This document shows positions 18,994-28,165 of a DNA stretch of 64,000 nt, in pieces. The notes under the pieces were generated by a model, which was not told the DNA's origin, did no database searches, and worked only from the letters and a program-made list of their open reading frames with translations. The translations under genes and the position numbers were made by a program. Source of the stretch: Bacillus sp. Marseille-Q1617 (GTDB lineage Bacteria > Bacillota > Bacilli > Bacillales > Bacillaceae_B); NCBI RefSeq assembly GCF_903645295.1, contig NZ_CAHJXM010000001.1, forward strand, positions 620,001-684,000. Direction: 5' to 3'. Each line of letters opens with the position of its first letter. Within the stretch, counting starts at the first letter, position 1.

Positions 18994-20423
18994 TGAAAAC
19001 AAGGAATGTCGATGAAATCCTATCATCCTATCAGTCTATCGATGAAGGAAAAGTAAATGAGCTTTGGGAAAAAGTCAGACCTGGATTCAAGCATAAAATC
19101 ATCGTCCTTGATGACGATCCTACTGGTGTCCAGACTGTCCACGACGTTTCGGTATACACCGATTGGGAGGAAGACACCATTGAACTTGGCTTCCTGGAAG
19201 AGGGGCAGATGTTCTTCATACTGACAAATTCGAGAGCCTTCACGGCAAAAAAAACCGAGCAGGTTCACCGGGATATTGCGGAAAGAACCGAGCTTATATC
19301 AAAAAAATTGGGTATTCCTTATCTAATTATCAGCCGCGGCGACTCGACGCTGAGAGGGCATTATCCGCTGGAGACGGATGTTTTAAGACGTACGATGGAA
19401 GCTGAAAGCGGCGGGCGAGTAGACGGAGAGGTCATCCTTCCGTTTTTCAAAGAAGGCGGCCGCCTGACGGTCGAGAACACTCACTTCGTTCAACAGGAAA
19501 CCGAACTTGTACCTGCCGGGGAAACCGAATTCGCGAAGGACCGGACATTCGGCTACAAGTCGAGTCACTTAGGTGAATGGGTCGAAGAAAAGACAAAAGG
19601 CGTTTTTCCAAAAGAAGGCGTCACGTACATTAAACTCGAATCCATCCGAAGCCTGGATATTGACGGGATCACTGCACAGCTGCTTCAGGTGAAGGACTTC
19701 GGCAAGGTCGTCGTCAATGCGGTTGAAGAATCGGATGTCAGAGTATTTGCGACGGCACTGATCCTCGCCATCGGGGAAGGGAAACGATTCATCTTCCGGA
19801 CGGCTGCTGCTTTTACCAAGGTAATCGGGGATATTTCTTCACGGCCAATGTTAACGAGGGAAGAGCTGATCAGTGAGGAAAGGGAGAACGGCGGCCTGGT
19901 CATTGTCGGCTCTCATGTTAAAAAGACGACCGATCAATTGAACGCGTTGAAGGAATTGTCCTCTCTGCATTTCATTGAGTTCGACGCCCACCTGGTCCTG
20001 GATAAAGAAGTGTTCGGGAAGGAAATCGAGCGGGTGCGGAATGAAGCGGAAACGAAGGTGGCCGGCGGGATCAGTACGGTCATTTATACGAAGAGAAAGC
20101 GCCTTGATCTCGGCGACGGGATGGAAGAGCAGGAGCTACAGCTGTCCGTCGAGATTTCAAATGCTGTGACGAGCATCGTCCGTGACTTCTCCGTAAGGCC
20201 GAACTACCTGATCGCTAAAGGAGGAATCACCTCTAGCGATGTCGGTACTAAAGGGTTATGTGTGAAACGGGCGACCGTCGCGGGTCAAATCGCGCCGGGG
20301 ATCCCGGTCTGGCAGACAGGCGAAGAAAGCACGTTCCCATTCCTCCCGTACGTCATTTTTCCGGGAAATGTCGGAGCTGTCACAACGTTAAGAGATGTCG
20401 TCTCGACACTCGAAAGCAAGTAA
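18993..20423 (+). CDS. Four-carbon acid sugar kinase (DUF1537)
   Basis: The 476-aa protein has the N-terminal DUF1537 substrate domain (HKIIVLDDDPTGVQTVHDV, LTNSRAFTAKK, SRGDSTLRGHYPLE) and the C-terminal nucleotide-binding domain (LIAKGGITSSDVGTKGL, PVWQTGEESTFPFLPYVIFPGNVG). The family phosphorylates 3-oxo-tetronates or D-threonate/erythronate with ATP. ATG 18993 overlaps the stop of the dehydrogenase gene, showing translational coupling. The decarboxylase and isomerase that usually follow in L-threonate pathways are not in this operon. Confidence 0.88.
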   Translation: MKTRNVDEILSSYQSIDEGKVNELWEKVRPGFKHKIIVLDDDPTGVQTVHDVSVYTDWEEDTIELGFLEEGQMFFILTNSRAFTAKKTEQVHRDIAERTELISKKLGIPYLIISRGDSTLRGHYPLETDVLRRTMEAESGGRVDGEVILPFFKEGGRLTVENTHFVQQETELVPAGETEFAKDRTFGYKSSHLGEWVEEKTKGVFPKEGVTYIKLESIRSLDIDGITAQLLQVKDFGKVVVNAVEESDVRVFATALILAIGEGKRFIFRTAAAFTKVIGDISSRPMLTREELISEERENGGLVIVGSHVKKTTDQLNALKELSSLHFIEFDAHLVLDKEVFGKEIERVRNEAETKVAGGISTVIYTKRKRLDLGDGMEEQELQLSVEISNAVTSIVRDFSVRPNYLIAKGGITSSDVGTKGLCVKRATVAGQIAPGIPVWQTGEESTFPFLPYVIFPGNVGAVTTLRDVVSTLESK

Positions 20424-20444
20424 CTGCTTTTAGGGTTCGATGCA

Positions 20445-20479
20445 GGGCCGTCTTTTTCTGAGGGGAATCCAGACGGCCC
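20445..20479 (+). other. Intercistronic hairpin between kinase and permease genes
   Basis: GGGCCGTCT pairs perfectly with AGACGGCCC around a 17-nt loop and is not followed by a T-run. Its position suggests mRNA processing or differential stability within the operon, not full termination. Confidence 0.5.
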
Positions 20480-20527
20480 GGGCTTATCATAAATGGAGCT
20501 TCATAAAAACAAAGGGGGTAATCAGAT

Positions 20528-21871
20528 ATGGTTACAGGAAATATGTTGATTGTGATTTTCTTACTGTCGTTAGCTGCACTTTTTTTCTTGATATTAAAAT
20601 TGAAGGTTGAACCATTTTTATCACTGATCGGTGTTGCTTTTGCTACGGCCGTTGTGATCGGCATGCCGCTGAATGAAGTGGCAGCCACTGTGACCCAGGG
20701 GTTCGGGAACACATTGACAGGCGTCGGGATCCTGATCGGACTCGGTGTTATCTTTGGACAGTTCCTCGGCGCATCCGGTGCGATTGAAAAAATCGCTGCC
20801 GCTGTTTTAAAAGCATTTGGTGTAAAGAAATCACCGGCCGGTCTTGCCTTGACGGGTACGGCTGTTTCAATACCGGTATTCTTCGATGCCGCATTCGTCA
20901 TCTTAAGCGGATTGATCAAAAGTTTATCAAAGAAAACAGGAATCTCAGTGATCTCTTTTGTAACGGCACTGGGTGTAGGATTGATCGTCTCCCACAACAT
21001 GATCGCGCCGACTCCAGGACCGCTTGTCGTTGCGGAAAACACGGGATCGGATCTTGGGTTATTCATCCTTTACGGAATTCTTGTAGCCATTCCGGCAACA
21101 CTTGCCGGCGGATATTTCTATGGATTATTCATCGGGAAGCGTATGAACCATTCGGGGGCCGTTGAGGAAGTTGCTGTGAGTCTTGAAGATGCACCGAAAA
21201 AAGAAATCAGCACTGGCCTGAGTTTCTTCATGCTGGCACTGCCAATTGCACTCATCCTGCTCAACACGATTTCGCAGCTGTTATTCCCGGAAACAGGACT
21301 TTCAAGTGTATTAGGTTTCATCGGTGATAAGAACATTGCCCTGTTCATAAGTGTCATCGTCGCGATCATCATGCTCAGACCATATATCTCTGTTCCGAAC
21401 AGCAGATTGTATTCTGAAGCGATCAACTCAGCGGGGATCATCATCCTCGTGACTGGTGCCGGCGGAGCATTCGGGGCAGTCATAAATAAGAGCGGAATCG
21501 GTGATCACCTCATCGCGACGATGCAAAGCTGGAGCATCCCGGTTCTATTGCTTGCTTTCATTTTCTCGCAAATCCTGCGTGCGTCTCTCGGTTCGGCAAC
21601 CGTTGCCCTTGTGACGACATCCAGCATCATGGGGCCGTTGGCAGTGGATCTTGGTGTCTCACCAATCTTACTCGGGCTTGCCATCTGTGCCGGCGGAATC
21701 GGTCTTTCCCTTCCGAATGACTCAGGCTTCTGGGTAGTGAACAGGTTCGGTAAATTGACTGTTCCACAGACGCTTAAAGCGTGGACACTTGGCGGATTTA
21801 TAGCTGGGTTGACAGCGATTACGACGGTTTTGATTTTGAGTTTGTTCTCGGGGATTCTTCCTGGGTTGTAG
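20528..21871 (+). CDS. GntP family sugar-acid permease
   Basis: The 447-aa protein has about 12 hydrophobic segments and GntP motifs such as GLGVIFGQFLGASGAIEKIA, IPVFFDAAFVIL, HNMIAPTPGPL, GAGGAFGAVINKSGIG, RASLGSATVALVTTSS and LPNDSGFWVVNRF. The family imports gluconate and related acids with protons across the cytoplasmic membrane. With the upstream dehydrogenase and DUF1537 kinase it forms a sugar-acid catabolic operon. AAAGGGGG precedes the ATG. Confidence 0.9.
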   Translation: MVTGNMLIVIFLLSLAALFFLILKLKVEPFLSLIGVAFATAVVIGMPLNEVAATVTQGFGNTLTGVGILIGLGVIFGQFLGASGAIEKIAAAVLKAFGVKKSPAGLALTGTAVSIPVFFDAAFVILSGLIKSLSKKTGISVISFVTALGVGLIVSHNMIAPTPGPLVVAENTGSDLGLFILYGILVAIPATLAGGYFYGLFIGKRMNHSGAVEEVAVSLEDAPKKEISTGLSFFMLALPIALILLNTISQLLFPETGLSSVLGFIGDKNIALFISVIVAIIMLRPYISVPNSRLYSEAINSAGIIILVTGAGGAFGAVINKSGIGDHLIATMQSWSIPVLLLAFIFSQILRASLGSATVALVTTSSIMGPLAVDLGVSPILLGLAICAGGIGLSLPNDSGFWVVNRFGKLTVPQTLKAWTLGGFIAGLTAITTVLILSLFSGILPGL

Positions 21872-21883
21872 GGTTTTGATGAA

Positions 21884-21921
21884 GATCCTTTCCTCAGTTA
21901 ACTGCTGGGGGAGGGATTTTT
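21884..21921 (+). terminator. Likely terminator of the sugar-acid operon
   Basis: ATCC-TTTCCTC pairs imperfectly with GGGGGAGGGAT and is followed by seven T. Confidence 0.55.
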
Positions 21922-22027
21922 TTGTGGGAATTTTCTTGATTATACTAACTTATATTGAAATAATTGGCAGTAAGTTAACATACTGAATGCTGGTATATAA
22001 TCCTAGTAAATATACGCGGAGGGGAAA

Positions 22028-22531
22028 ATGAATAATCACAAATTTGATGAATTTATTAACATTGCAAAGAGACTGAATGAAATTGACATTATCCCATTGT
22101 TGATGGGGTCGGTGGGCTTGGAAGTTTTGACAGGAAAGAGCTGGGATGCTCAAGATTTAGATATTCATGTACCGGGTGATAAACGCGGGTGGGAGGTGCC
22201 GCCGGAATTGTCTCTACATCATTGGGCAGATATCATGGAGCTCATGAATTCAATGGGGTACAGCCTGATTGATTTGCATGAACATGAATTTTCTAAAGAG
22301 GGGTTATCAGTGGAGTTTGGCATTATCGATACATTGCCAGATTTCGCAGGTGTACAATTAGAAGATTTGGAGATACACCAAAAGGGGGATGTGAAGTATT
22401 ACTTACTGCATCCCGGGCAGTATTTATCTGTTTATGAGGCTTCATCTAAGGATAGCTACCGGGCAGATCAAAATAATCATAAAGATTTGGGAAAAATAGA
22501 TTTTTTAAAAAGAATGATAGAAAACGACTGA
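22028..22531 (+). CDS. Putative nucleotidyltransferase-fold protein
   Basis: The 167-aa protein has PLLMGSVGLEVLTGKSWDAQDLDIHV near its start, resembling the G-S...D-x-D catalytic pattern of minimal nucleotidyltransferases, and a later VEFGIIDTL that could hold the third acidic residue. No further domain is evident. GGAGGGG lies before the ATG. It is followed after 19 bp by a GNAT acetyltransferase gene, so the two are probably coexpressed; a toxin-antitoxin or modification role is possible but unsupported. Confidence 0.5.
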   Translation: MNNHKFDEFINIAKRLNEIDIIPLLMGSVGLEVLTGKSWDAQDLDIHVPGDKRGWEVPPELSLHHWADIMELMNSMGYSLIDLHEHEFSKEGLSVEFGIIDTLPDFAGVQLEDLEIHQKGDVKYYLLHPGQYLSVYEASSKDSYRADQNNHKDLGKIDFLKRMIEND

Positions 22532-22550
22532 TGGGGTGGACCAAGATAAG

Positions 22551-22991
22551 ATGAGGATGATTCCATATGTTGCGGAGTATGCTGAACAAACGGTCAAGAT
22601 GTGGCGGGACAGCAAGTACGAGGCTATTGGTCAAGAAGAGATTCATAGCTTTGAAAGTCATGTATACTTTTTGAATCATATTTTACCTGCTGAATTTCAA
22701 ATTGAGATAGTACTTGTGGATGAAAAAGTGGTTGGGTTGGTTGCATATAATGAATCAGAAGTGAGCCAGCTGTATATCCATAAGGATTATCAAGGCATGG
22801 GTATAGGAAAAAGGCTGCTTGAAAAAGCGAAAGTACAATCATCCGGACGGTTAACACTATACACATTTGAGGTCAATATAAAAGCCCAACGGTTTTATGA
22901 AAAGAATGGATTTACCATCATTGGCAGAGGGCATGAAAATGAAGAAAACTTGCCAGATATTCTTTATGAGTGGAAAGCTGAAAAAAAGTAA
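22551..22991 (+). CDS. GNAT family N-acetyltransferase
   Basis: The 146-aa protein shows VVGLVAYNESEVSQLYIHKDYQGMGIGKRLLEKA, with the Q-x-x-G-x-G acetyl-CoA loop, then TFEVNIKAQRFYEKNGFTIIGRG. The substrate is unknown. ATG 22551 is chosen over GTG 22536, since the GGGGTGG stretch at 22533-22539 overlaps the GTG and is better spaced for the ATG. It closely follows the nucleotidyltransferase-like gene. Confidence 0.8.
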   Translation: MRMIPYVAEYAEQTVKMWRDSKYEAIGQEEIHSFESHVYFLNHILPAEFQIEIVLVDEKVVGLVAYNESEVSQLYIHKDYQGMGIGKRLLEKAKVQSSGRLTLYTFEVNIKAQRFYEKNGFTIIGRGHENEENLPDILYEWKAEKK

Positions 22992-23103
22992 ACACGAGTG
23001 AATTTCTTGTTTATTGAACCTTCGTTCCCCCAACTAAAAAAGGGTTTCCATCCATTGTTATAGAATGATTATAGTAAACCATTTTTTAAAAGGGGGATAA
23101 CAA

Positions 23104-23472
23104 ATGGCTGCAACTACGGGAATTCTAGAATGGACGCTGATATCGGAATGTCCGATACCAGACGATGTGACGGCTCTCCTAGTCACTGGGGAAGAAGCAG
23201 TGGCTGCGTATAAGACGTTTCGGGACAGCGCCATTTTTACAAATAAGAGATTGATTGTAAGAGATTCGCAGGGTCTGACGGGTAAGAAGGTGGAGATGTA
23301 TTCCCTTCCGTATTCTTCTATTACTATGTGGTCGACGGAGAATGCCGGGAGCTTCCTTGATGTGAATGCAGAGGTTGAATTATGGACCAAATCCGGACAT
23401 ATCAAGGTGAAGCTTAAGAAGGGAATCGATGTCCGGAAGTTTGATAAGTTGATTGCGGAGGCACTCTTGTAG
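23104..23472 (+). CDS. Bacterial PH-like domain protein
   Basis: The 122-aa protein is one compact bacterial pleckstrin-homology-like domain: LLVTGEEAVAAYKTFRDSAIFTNKRLIVRD, MYSLPYSSITMWSTENAG, ELWTKSGHIKVKLKKGIDVRKFDKLIAEAL. There is no membrane segment. In Bacillus these proteins appear in stress and envelope regulons; binding partner unknown. AAAGGGGG precedes the ATG. It is followed by a small membrane protein gene 46 bp downstream. Confidence 0.8.
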   Translation: MAATTGILEWTLISECPIPDDVTALLVTGEEAVAAYKTFRDSAIFTNKRLIVRDSQGLTGKKVEMYSLPYSSITMWSTENAGSFLDVNAEVELWTKSGHIKVKLKKGIDVRKFDKLIAEALL

Positions 23473-23518
23473 GGGGCATCTTTCTAGTTGAAAAAGAAAA
23501 GATGTCAGGAGTGTTAGC

Positions 23519-23761
23519 GTGTTAAAAAGATTTTTTATTAGTTTAAAAATAATACTGATTGCAGTAGGTTTTTTTCTGGCCGCAAACGATCAACATGAAG
23601 AGACCTGGTTGCTGATCGGCTGTTTTTGGCTGGTCGCCGGTATAGAGTCTGCCATACGTTCCTATCGTGAAGAAGGGAAGGTTCCACTCGGCTTCAGCGT
23701 CGTATTTGTAGCGGGAGCCGCTGTGCTGGTGACTTTAGGGATCATCAGCTTTCGATCCTGA
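23519..23761 (+). CDS. Small membrane protein
   Basis: The 80-aa protein has three hydrophobic stretches (FISLKIILIAVGFFLA, WLLIGCFWLVAGIESAI, LGFSVVFVAGAAVLVTLGIISF). Start GTG 23519 has AGGAG about 9 nt upstream. No family was recognised. Its closeness to the PH-domain gene and the shared terminator suggest one transcript. Confidence 0.6.
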   Translation: MLKRFFISLKIILIAVGFFLAANDQHEETWLLIGCFWLVAGIESAIRSYREEGKVPLGFSVVFVAGAAVLVTLGIISFRS

Positions 23762-23776
23762 TTCAGAAAAAACTTG

Positions 23777-23830
23777 AAAGGCCCGTCCCTCGTTACGGTA
23801 ACACTTTACCGTGGTGAGGGACGGGCCTTT
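23777..23830. terminator. Bidirectional terminator, copy 1 of a repeated hairpin
   Basis: AAAGGCCCGTCCCTC pairs with GAGGGACGGGCCTTT, and an inner ACGGTAA/TTTACCGT hairpin forms the tip. A T-run is present on the minus strand too. It serves the small membrane protein gene and the convergent oxidoreductase gene. Nearly the same sequence occurs at 34167-34219. Confidence 0.85.
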
Positions 23831-23861
23831 GTGTGGTGTGGATGAATTTTTCTCTTCAGTA

Positions 23862-24971
23862 TTATTGGACGATTTCCATTTGTAACTCGAAGTCTTTTAT
23901 TTTTGCTTGGGGTAAAAGAATTTTTTCAAAGTCAAAGGCGTTCAGTTCCATCCCTTTTTCCACCTTATTAGGCAGGTCTGGGTTGGCTAAGGCACTTGTC
24001 CCCAGGGATACTAAATCTGCATGATCAGCTTTCAATAATGTTTCTGCCTTATCAGGGTCGCCTAACTGGCCATTGGCGATGACAGGAAGATTTCCAAAAT
24101 CTTTTGCAGCCTGAGCCAACGTTCGTGTATTCTCTCCGAAAGCAGGGCTCGCGGCATCTCCATCAGTAACATGAATATAGTCTAAAGAAGTCTGGCCAAG
24201 TTGGGAGAAGATATACTCTGCCTCTTTTTCCCCTTCAGCCCATTTGTGATTTGGATCGGCAACTTTAATTTGTGAGATGCGAATCCCGACAATGTAATCT
24301 GAACCTACGGCTTCACGGATATTTTGAATGATTTCAAGGTAAATCCGCAATCTGTTTTCTTTGGAGCCCCCGTATTGGTCTTCACGATGATTTATATAGT
24401 CAGTTAAGAATTGGTCCAGTAAATATCCATTTGCTCCATGAATCTCAACGCCATCGAATCCAGCTTGTTTTGCACGGACGGCACTTTTGACAAACGCGTC
24501 TTTCACTTGTTCTATATCATGTTCGGTCATGGCATTAGGGGTTTTGAATGGCCCAGAGCCACCATAGAATCCTAATTGTTCTCCCTTCGGAGGAACATCT
24601 GAAGCGGAAATGGTTTCATTCGTGTACGCATTACCTTGAGCCTGTCCACCAGCGTGCATGAGTTGTGCAATCATCAGAGAGTCATGTTTATGGACGGCAT
24701 CTACCACAGGTTTCCATGCCTGAATATGATCTTCCCTTGCAAGCCCAGGTTGATCATCATAACCCTGACTGTAACGTTCATCTAAATAGATCCCCTCAGA
24801 AATAATGGCACTGAAGCCGCCTTTGGCATAACGCTCGTAATATCTTTTCATCGTGTCATTGGCACGCCCATCTTGTTCTGCACTTATTCGTGTCATGGGA
24901 GCAACGACATAGCGGTTCTTAAATGATTTATTTTTCACTACTGTATTTGAAAAAAGCTTTTCCTGAGTCAA
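23862..24971 (-). CDS. NADH:flavin oxidoreductase, old yellow enzyme family
   Basis: The 369-aa protein is an FMN-dependent TIM-barrel ene-reductase: NRYVVAPMTRISA, AQLMHAGGQAQGNAY (active-site and FMN residues), GFDGVEIHGANGYLLDQFL, NHREDQYGGSKENRLR and VSLGTSALANPDLP. It reduces activated C=C bonds or removes nitro groups; the natural substrate is unknown. TTG 24971 has AGGAAGG 9 nt upstream and is preferred over GTG 24980, which sits almost inside that site. Confidence 0.88.
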   Translation of the reverse strand: MTQEKLFSNTVVKNKSFKNRYVVAPMTRISAEQDGRANDTMKRYYERYAKGGFSAIISEGIYLDERYSQGYDDQPGLAREDHIQAWKPVVDAVHKHDSLMIAQLMHAGGQAQGNAYTNETISASDVPPKGEQLGFYGGSGPFKTPNAMTEHDIEQVKDAFVKSAVRAKQAGFDGVEIHGANGYLLDQFLTDYINHREDQYGGSKENRLRIYLEIIQNIREAVGSDYIVGIRISQIKVADPNHKWAEGEKEAEYIFSQLGQTSLDYIHVTDGDAASPAFGENTRTLAQAAKDFGNLPVIANGQLGDPDKAETLLKADHADLVSLGTSALANPDLPNKVEKGMELNAFDFEKILLPQAKIKDFELQMEIVQ

Positions 24972-25153
24972 TCGAGACACCCTTCCTTTTAGTTAATATA
25001 GTCGCATCTTAACATGATAGAAATCTCAAATTAAGTATTTTAGCTTACACTTAACGGAAGGCATTTATAATATGTCTTGTTGTATTGATGAGTCCTTTGG
25101 GGACCAGCGCTGTTTTTTTAATGAATAAACAATAGAACTTCATAATCCTTCAT

Positions 25154-25924
25154 TTATCCATTCAAATACTCTTCATTCTTCCAATCCGTCACGAACATAT
25201 GGCCCGGGGCGTGCGTGATCATATAGGGGATTTCAGCCTGAAGCGCGACGGCCTGAGGGGTGACGCCGCATGCCCAGAACATGGGGGTCTCCCCGTCCTT
25301 GATTCCCACAAAATCACCAAAGTCGGGCTGGGTGATATCTTCGATGCCTATTTCCCCCGGATTTCCTATGTGGAGCGGGGACCCGTGCATTTCAGGGAAT
25401 AAGGAGGTGATGTCCGTGGCTTTTTGTACCAGGTCATCGGGAACAGGCCTCATCGACACGACCGTCGATCCTTCAAAGACACCGGCTTTTTCAGTCGGAA
25501 TGGACGTCTTGTACATCGCCACATTCTTATTTTCCTCGATATGACGCAATGGGATGCCGCCTTTGATCAGCTGGCTTTCAAAGGTGAAGCTGCAGCCGAT
25601 TAGAAAGCTGACGAAATCATCTTTCCAGCAGTCATCGATCCGGTGCTTCTTGTCCACCAATTGTCCATGCTCGTACACGTGATAGAAGGGGATATCGGTC
25701 CGGATGTCGGAACCTTTCGCATACTTTGATTCGAATTGGCCCGCTTCGAGAACCTCGATGATCGGGCATGATTTTGGATTACGCATGGTGAACAGCAGGA
25801 AATCGAAGGCGTATTCCTTGGGTAGAACCACCAAATTGGCCTGTACAAAATCTTGGCAGACGCCGGATGTATGGCTGGTGTGGTCTCCGCTCCGGATGTT
25901 CTTTCTTAGGTCTGACGGTAACAT
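25154..25924 (-). CDS. YcsI-like putative hydro-lyase (DUF1445)
   Basis: The 256-aa protein matches the DUF1445 / D-glutamate cyclase-like family: TSGVCQDFVQANLVVLP at the start, CPIIEVLEAG, SFLIGCSFTFESQLI, HIGNPGEIGIEDI, CGVTPQAVALQAEIPYMITHAPGHMFVTD at the end. It is commonly annotated as a putative hydro-lyase and often lies near oxoprolinase or amino-acid genes, none of which is here. AGGAGCCCAACC precedes the ATG. Monocistronic. Confidence 0.85.
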   Translation of the reverse strand: MLPSDLRKNIRSGDHTSHTSGVCQDFVQANLVVLPKEYAFDFLLFTMRNPKSCPIIEVLEAGQFESKYAKGSDIRTDIPFYHVYEHGQLVDKKHRIDDCWKDDFVSFLIGCSFTFESQLIKGGIPLRHIEENKNVAMYKTSIPTEKAGVFEGSTVVSMRPVPDDLVQKATDITSLFPEMHGSPLHIGNPGEIGIEDITQPDFGDFVGIKDGETPMFWACGVTPQAVALQAEIPYMITHAPGHMFVTDWKNEEYLNG

Positions 25925-26116
25925 GGTTGGGCTCCTTTCAAGTAAGAGGTTTCTATGATTCTTTGGTTTTTATTATTGTAACATGGAAGGGGGGAGGGGG
26001 GATCTTGATAGGGGACTTGGGATGGGCCTGGCCGTGGGCCACTTTAAAAATGGGGCCAGTCTGTACCTGTGATCTCTATTATGAAATTGGGACACGGGAC
26101 CTGTCCCCGCGTCCCG

Positions 26117-27055
26117 CTATTTCTTCCCGGAAGAACTCATTACTTCGATGAAATCCTTCACAAACGCTTCATAATCCAATTCAAGATAAATATTGATATT
26201 TTTTTCTGCCGGTTTGGAACTGGCCCTGAAATCGGCGACAGAGGTGCCCATTCCGCTGCCTGCAGTGAAGATGTCGACTTCCCTTCGGATGACTTTGCCC
26301 ATTGCCGGGTTCACCATGAGGGAGAGGGTGACAGCGTCGTGAAGGGGGGCTCCGCCGATGCCAGGTATGAGCTTTTTATAAGCATTTATATAATACTGCA
26401 TGACTTCGTCCAGGATCTGGACGAGGGGGTCATCGGTCATTTCGAGGATGGTCTGTACGTGTTCCATCGTGATGATCGCCTTGTTCGTGACATTCAGGGG
26501 GGCGACATATAGATTATCGAGATTCTTCATGACCAGTTGGGAAGCGGTCGGATCACCGTAAAAATTAGCTTCGGCGGAAGGTGTAACGTTTCCGGGAACT
26601 AAGAAGGCGCCTCCCATGATATAAAATTCGCCTACGTCTTCAGTCAGGTTTTCACCCAGCAGGAACATAGAGGCAAGTGACGTGTTTCTTCCCACATCCA
26701 CAATGGTCAGTCCGGGGTTGTTACTGATGATGGTGTAGAGTTCCGAGAAATTGGTGAGCTCACCGGAAAAATCTTCTGGCGGGCGGATGGGGCCTAGTCC
26801 TTCCTCGCCATGGATTTCCGGATAATAGGTTGGTATCTTGCCTGTTGAAGGGGCGTTGGTCCCTCCGATGATAGGGATATCGGTCCTTCCAGCGAGTTGA
26901 AGTAAATAAGCAATATTGTCAGTCGCCTGCTCCTTGGAAACATTGCCGTAGCTTGACACAATGGCAAGGACCTCGATCTCAGGATTGAGCAGTGCATACA
27001 TGATCGCCACCGAATCATCGATGCCTGGGTCCGCAAACAGAATGATCTTTTTCAT
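26117..27055 (-). CDS. Nucleoside hydrolase (IUNH family)
   Basis: The 312-aa enzyme would cleave the N-glycosidic bond of ribonucleosides in salvage. The N-terminal calcium motif appears as FADPGIDDSVAI, a slight variant of DxDPGxDD with the first Asp replaced by a hydrophobic/Phe-Ala context but the DPGxDD core present. GGAFLVPGNVTPSAEANFYGDP and GAPLHDAVTL supply the remaining Asn and Asp/His ligands. AAGGAGAATAAAAG precedes the ATG. Monocistronic. Confidence 0.88.
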   Translation of the reverse strand: MKKIILFADPGIDDSVAIMYALLNPEIEVLAIVSSYGNVSKEQATDNIAYLLQLAGRTDIPIIGGTNAPSTGKIPTYYPEIHGEEGLGPIRPPEDFSGELTNFSELYTIISNNPGLTIVDVGRNTSLASMFLLGENLTEDVGEFYIMGGAFLVPGNVTPSAEANFYGDPTASQLVMKNLDNLYVAPLNVTNKAIITMEHVQTILEMTDDPLVQILDEVMQYYINAYKKLIPGIGGAPLHDAVTLSLMVNPAMGKVIRREVDIFTAGSGMGTSVADFRASSKPAEKNINIYLELDYEAFVKDFIEVMSSSGKK

Positions 27056-27151
27056 CTTTTATTCTCCTTACATTGGGTTTTGTTGGTGTTTCTATAAGGT
27101 ATCGGGTGAGGGATTATATTATTCCTTTGGCGGGACTTTGTGTTTATGAAT

Positions 27152-27185
27152 ATAAAAAAGGCAGACACGTCGATGTGTCTGCCTT
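27152..27185 (-). terminator. Terminator of the VOC gene (minus strand)
   Basis: GGCAGACAC and GTGTCTGCC pair around GTCGAT; on the minus strand the stem is followed by a TTTTTT run. Confidence 0.85.
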
Positions 27186-27197
27186 GATATTAAAAAA

Positions 27198-27692
27198 TTA
27201 ATAAGCACCCTCTGAATAAGTCAGCTCATAACTGTGTGTGTAAATTTCAAAAATGTTTCCGAATGGGTCTTCCACATATACCATCTTGAATGGTTTTTCC
27301 CCAGGGTAGTATTCACGGATCGGCATGCGCTGTTTGCCTCCGTGGGCTTTGATTTTCTCGACCATGCCTTCAATATCCGGGTCTTGGATGCAGAAGTGGA
27401 AAATCCCTGTTTTCCAGTATTCGAAGTTATTTTCAGGCTGTTCATTGTGAGGGAACTCAAAGAGTTCGATCCCGATTTTGTCACCCGTTGAGAGGTGAGC
27501 GATGCGGAAGCTTTCCCAATCGTTTCCGAAAACATCGCGGCACATCTGCCCAATGGGTGAGTCGTCGTTTTTTACATCGGATGGTTCCATGATGACATAC
27601 CACCCGAATACTTCCGTATAAAATTTCACGGCTTGTTCCACGTCGGGAACGGAAAGGCCGATATGAGAAAATGATCTAGGATATGGCTGCAT
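27198..27692 (-). CDS. VOC (glyoxalase/dioxygenase fold) protein
   Basis: The 164-aa protein shows the vicinal-oxygen-chelate pattern: SHIGLSVPDVEQAVKFYTEVFGW with a metal His, GIELFEFP, GIFHFCIQDPDIEGMVEKI with a second His, and VYVEDPFGNIFEIY with the final Glu. Possible roles are detoxification or ring cleavage. GGAGG precedes the ATG. It is divergent from an HxlR regulator that probably controls it. Confidence 0.85.
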   Translation of the reverse strand: MQPYPRSFSHIGLSVPDVEQAVKFYTEVFGWYVIMEPSDVKNDDSPIGQMCRDVFGNDWESFRIAHLSTGDKIGIELFEFPHNEQPENNFEYWKTGIFHFCIQDPDIEGMVEKIKAHGGKQRMPIREYYPGEKPFKMVYVEDPFGNIFEIYTHSYELTYSEGAY

Positions 27693-27781
27693 GTTGTATT
27701 CCTCCCATTTATATTTTTGACAAGTCTTATTATAAATCCGTAAGCTTTTAATATGTAAGAGTGCACTTTTTTGTGAGAAAC

Positions 27782-27796
27782 TAACCTAAAGGTAAG
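27782..27796. promoter_or_regulatory. Putative HxlR operator between the VOC and hxlR-type genes
   Basis: TAACCTAAAGGTAAG contains the inverted repeat TTACCT/AGGTAA-like arms (ACCT-AA-AGGT) and sits in the divergent promoter region. HxlR regulators bind short palindromes of this size. Confidence 0.45.
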
Positions 27797-27814
27797 TAAG
27801 GGGTGACAGAGAAC

Positions 27815-28156
27815 GTGGAGAAAAACGTTCAAGTCGATGATAAAGGCAAACTGAAATGTTCGATTGAATATACATTAAATAAAATCGGCGGTAAGTGGAA
27901 AACCGTAATCCTGTGGCATCTGAGTGTTGAAGGCACCTACCGTTACAATGAACTGCGCCGCCTGCTGCCGGGCGTTACCCATAAAGTGCTGAGCCAGCAG
28001 CTAAAGGAATTAGAGGAAGATGGATTGATCAATAGAAAGCAGTATAATGAAATCCCTCCGAAGGTCGAGTATTCGATGACGGAGAGGGGGATGTCGTTGA
28101 AGCCTGTTTTGGAGGAGATGCATAGGTGGGGGACGGAGCAGGGGATAGAGGATTGA
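27815..28156 (+). CDS. HxlR family transcriptional regulator
   Basis: The 113-aa winged-helix protein has the HxlR core: CSIEYTLNKIGGKWKTVILWHL (the single Cys used for redox sensing in several homologues), YNELRRLLPGVTHKVLSQQLKELEEDGLI and YSMTERGMSLKPVLEEM. It would act as a dimer on the divergent VOC gene. GTG 27815 is chosen because AAGGGGTGA ends 8 nt upstream; GTG 27803 lies inside that site. Confidence 0.88.
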   Translation: MEKNVQVDDKGKLKCSIEYTLNKIGGKWKTVILWHLSVEGTYRYNELRRLLPGVTHKVLSQQLKELEEDGLINRKQYNEIPPKVEYSMTERGMSLKPVLEEMHRWGTEQGIED

Positions 28157-28165
28157 CGTGAGTAG

